IMG/VR virus record: IMGVR_UViG_3300030382_000450
Coordinates: 1 to 22,940 of that record
Reading direction: 5' to 3' (one strand)
Source of the DNA: a virus
DNA: 22,940 bases
Positions 22,491-22,940 of the stretch are shown in pieces (position 1 is the first letter of the stretch; every line of letters begins with the position of its first letter). Under the pieces are notes generated by a model, which saw only the letters and a list, made by a program, of their open reading frames with translations, did no database searches and had not been told where the DNA came from. The translations under genes and the position numbers were made by a program.

Positions 22491-22729
22491 TAGCCTATGG
22501 TATGGTCATCTGGAACAAGAAGGTAAGGAGGATCAACGTGAGGAAAATACTGCTTACCATCACAAGTGTAAGACATAAGTCTATCACTGGAACGTAAGAT
22601 CGCAGCTGCTGCTTCTTGAGCAACCTTGTGACATAAGACATTATTTTCATACTCCACGACTATTTTCTCTGGGTACTTTTCGCATTGTGGATTGGAAAAT
22701 GCACATACAAATAAAATAAGTTCCTTCAC
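22490..22729 (-). CDS. small four-cysteine protein of the lysis region
   Basis: The 79-residue product has a hydrophobic N terminus (KELILFVCAFSNPQC) and four Cys residues, near positions 9, 16, 33 and 56, that could pair in the periplasm. No clear signal-peptidase site is seen. GTG at 22729 is preferred as start, with AAGGA at 6-nt spacing; a TTG one codon upstream is possible. It overlaps the endolysin start by one base. It may be a lysis accessory, but the function is not known. Confidence 0.6.
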   Translation of the reverse strand: MKELILFVCAFSNPQCEKYPEKIVVEYENNVLCHKVAQEAAAAILRSSDRLMSYTCDGKQYFPHVDPPYLLVPDDHTIG

Positions 22730-22741
22730 CAAGCATCCTTA

Positions 22742-22940
22742 CTATTTTCCGCTGAGAAATGGTAAAATCTTCGAGACTAAAGCCCCCGCAGTTCCAGCAA
22801 CGCCAGCAGCCAGTAATAAAGTTTTCCACCCACCACGGGCTTCATTCAGTGTTTTCAGGATAATCCGCATGTCCTTTTTCACCGTTATCAGATCGGCTTC
22901 CACCGCTCCAAGACGGCCTATCAGTATCCCGATGTCTTTG
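22742..22940 (-). CDS. partial XhlA/holin-like membrane protein (5' end outside window)
   Basis: The frame is open to the right edge, and its last 65 residues read KDIGILIGRLGAVEADLITV, an amphipathic helix with Lys/Asp pairs, then NEARGGWKTLLLAAGVAGTA and a final membrane segment ending PFLSGK. An N-terminal coiled-coil part followed by an ARGGW-type turn and one C-terminal membrane helix is the layout of XhlA-like phage holin-accessory proteins. The TAG stop lies in the ribosome site region of the next gene. It is either a holin, or an antiholin/accessory, given the two-TM holin candidate at 21789. Confidence 0.65.
   Translation of the reverse strand, partial: KDIGILIGRLGAVEADLITVKKDMRIILKTLNEARGGWKTLLLAAGVAGTAGALVSKILPFLSGK

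Noticed and set aside
1-22940. tRNA genes, rRNA, CRISPR arrays, insertion sequences, attachment sites
   Set aside because: No cloverleaf, spaced repeat array, transposase or terminal inverted repeat pattern was seen on either strand by eye. A tRNA scan was not possible, so a divergent tRNA cannot be fully ruled out.

Overview
This window reads as one contiguous part of a tailed double-stranded DNA phage genome (Caudoviricetes), most likely a podovirus-like lytic phage of a Gram-negative host. The phage assignment rests on a phage-style replication module (Sak4-like ATPase, SSB-like protein, RecD/Dda-like helicase, nucleotide kinase, family A DNA polymerase, DUF3987-like ATPase), a lysis cassette with a nested i-spanin/o-spanin pair, and a set of virion-internal-type proteins that includes one of 1573 residues. 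The lipobox o-spanin implies a host with an outer membrane. 'Podovirus-like' is an inference: no capsid, portal, terminase or tail gene lies inside the window. No integrase, repressor, tRNA, rRNA, IS element or CRISPR array was seen.

The layout is two convergent blocks. Positions 1-13026 are all on the + strand (early/replication block). Positions 12968-22940 are all on the - strand (late block: lysis genes first, then virion proteins, in transcription order from the right edge). The two blocks overlap tail to tail by 59 bp, with no visible terminator between them. Genes are packed very tightly, with many ATGA, GTGA or TAATG junctions, and no stretch longer than about 150 bp lacks a gene.

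The + block has three parts. (1) 1-5250 holds mostly small unknown genes, plus a 19-residue membrane microprotein, a phage acyl carrier protein, an HNH endonuclease with an HTH tail, a DUF932 protein and a Cas4/RecB-like PD-(D/E)XK nuclease with four iron-sulphur-type cysteines. (2) 5237-7040 holds a Sak4-like ATPase, an SSB-like protein and a self-contained 72-residue gene. This part has the only two perfect TATAAT boxes found between genes; each lies just downstream of a long inverted repeat. It ends in a strong intrinsic terminator with a GAAA tetraloop. (3) 7051-13026 is the core replisome: a zinc-ribbon protein, a small basic protein, the helicase, a dNMP kinase, a UDG-like/exonuclease/PolA fusion and a DUF3987-like ATPase. 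The helicase, polymerase and ATPase would replicate DNA, the kinase would feed dNTPs, and the nuclease, Sak4 and SSB would handle recombination and ends.

The - block runs from a partial XhlA/holin-like gene, through a Cys-containing small protein, an M15 peptidase endolysin, a two-TM holin and the spanins, to five proteins with virion-internal character (135, 558, 272, 266 and 1573 aa). The 1573-residue protein is probably an ejection or internal virion protein. It carries four copies of a short motif resembling [IY]TT[DE][DE]LFG.

Points most worth a second look: the repeated TT(D/E)ELFG motif; the polymerase with His at the Pol I position 762 and Asn in place of the usual UDG motif-2 His; the microprotein-ACP pair; the two promoter/inverted-repeat units, one enclosing a possible 12-residue leader peptide; and the 59-bp convergent overlap.
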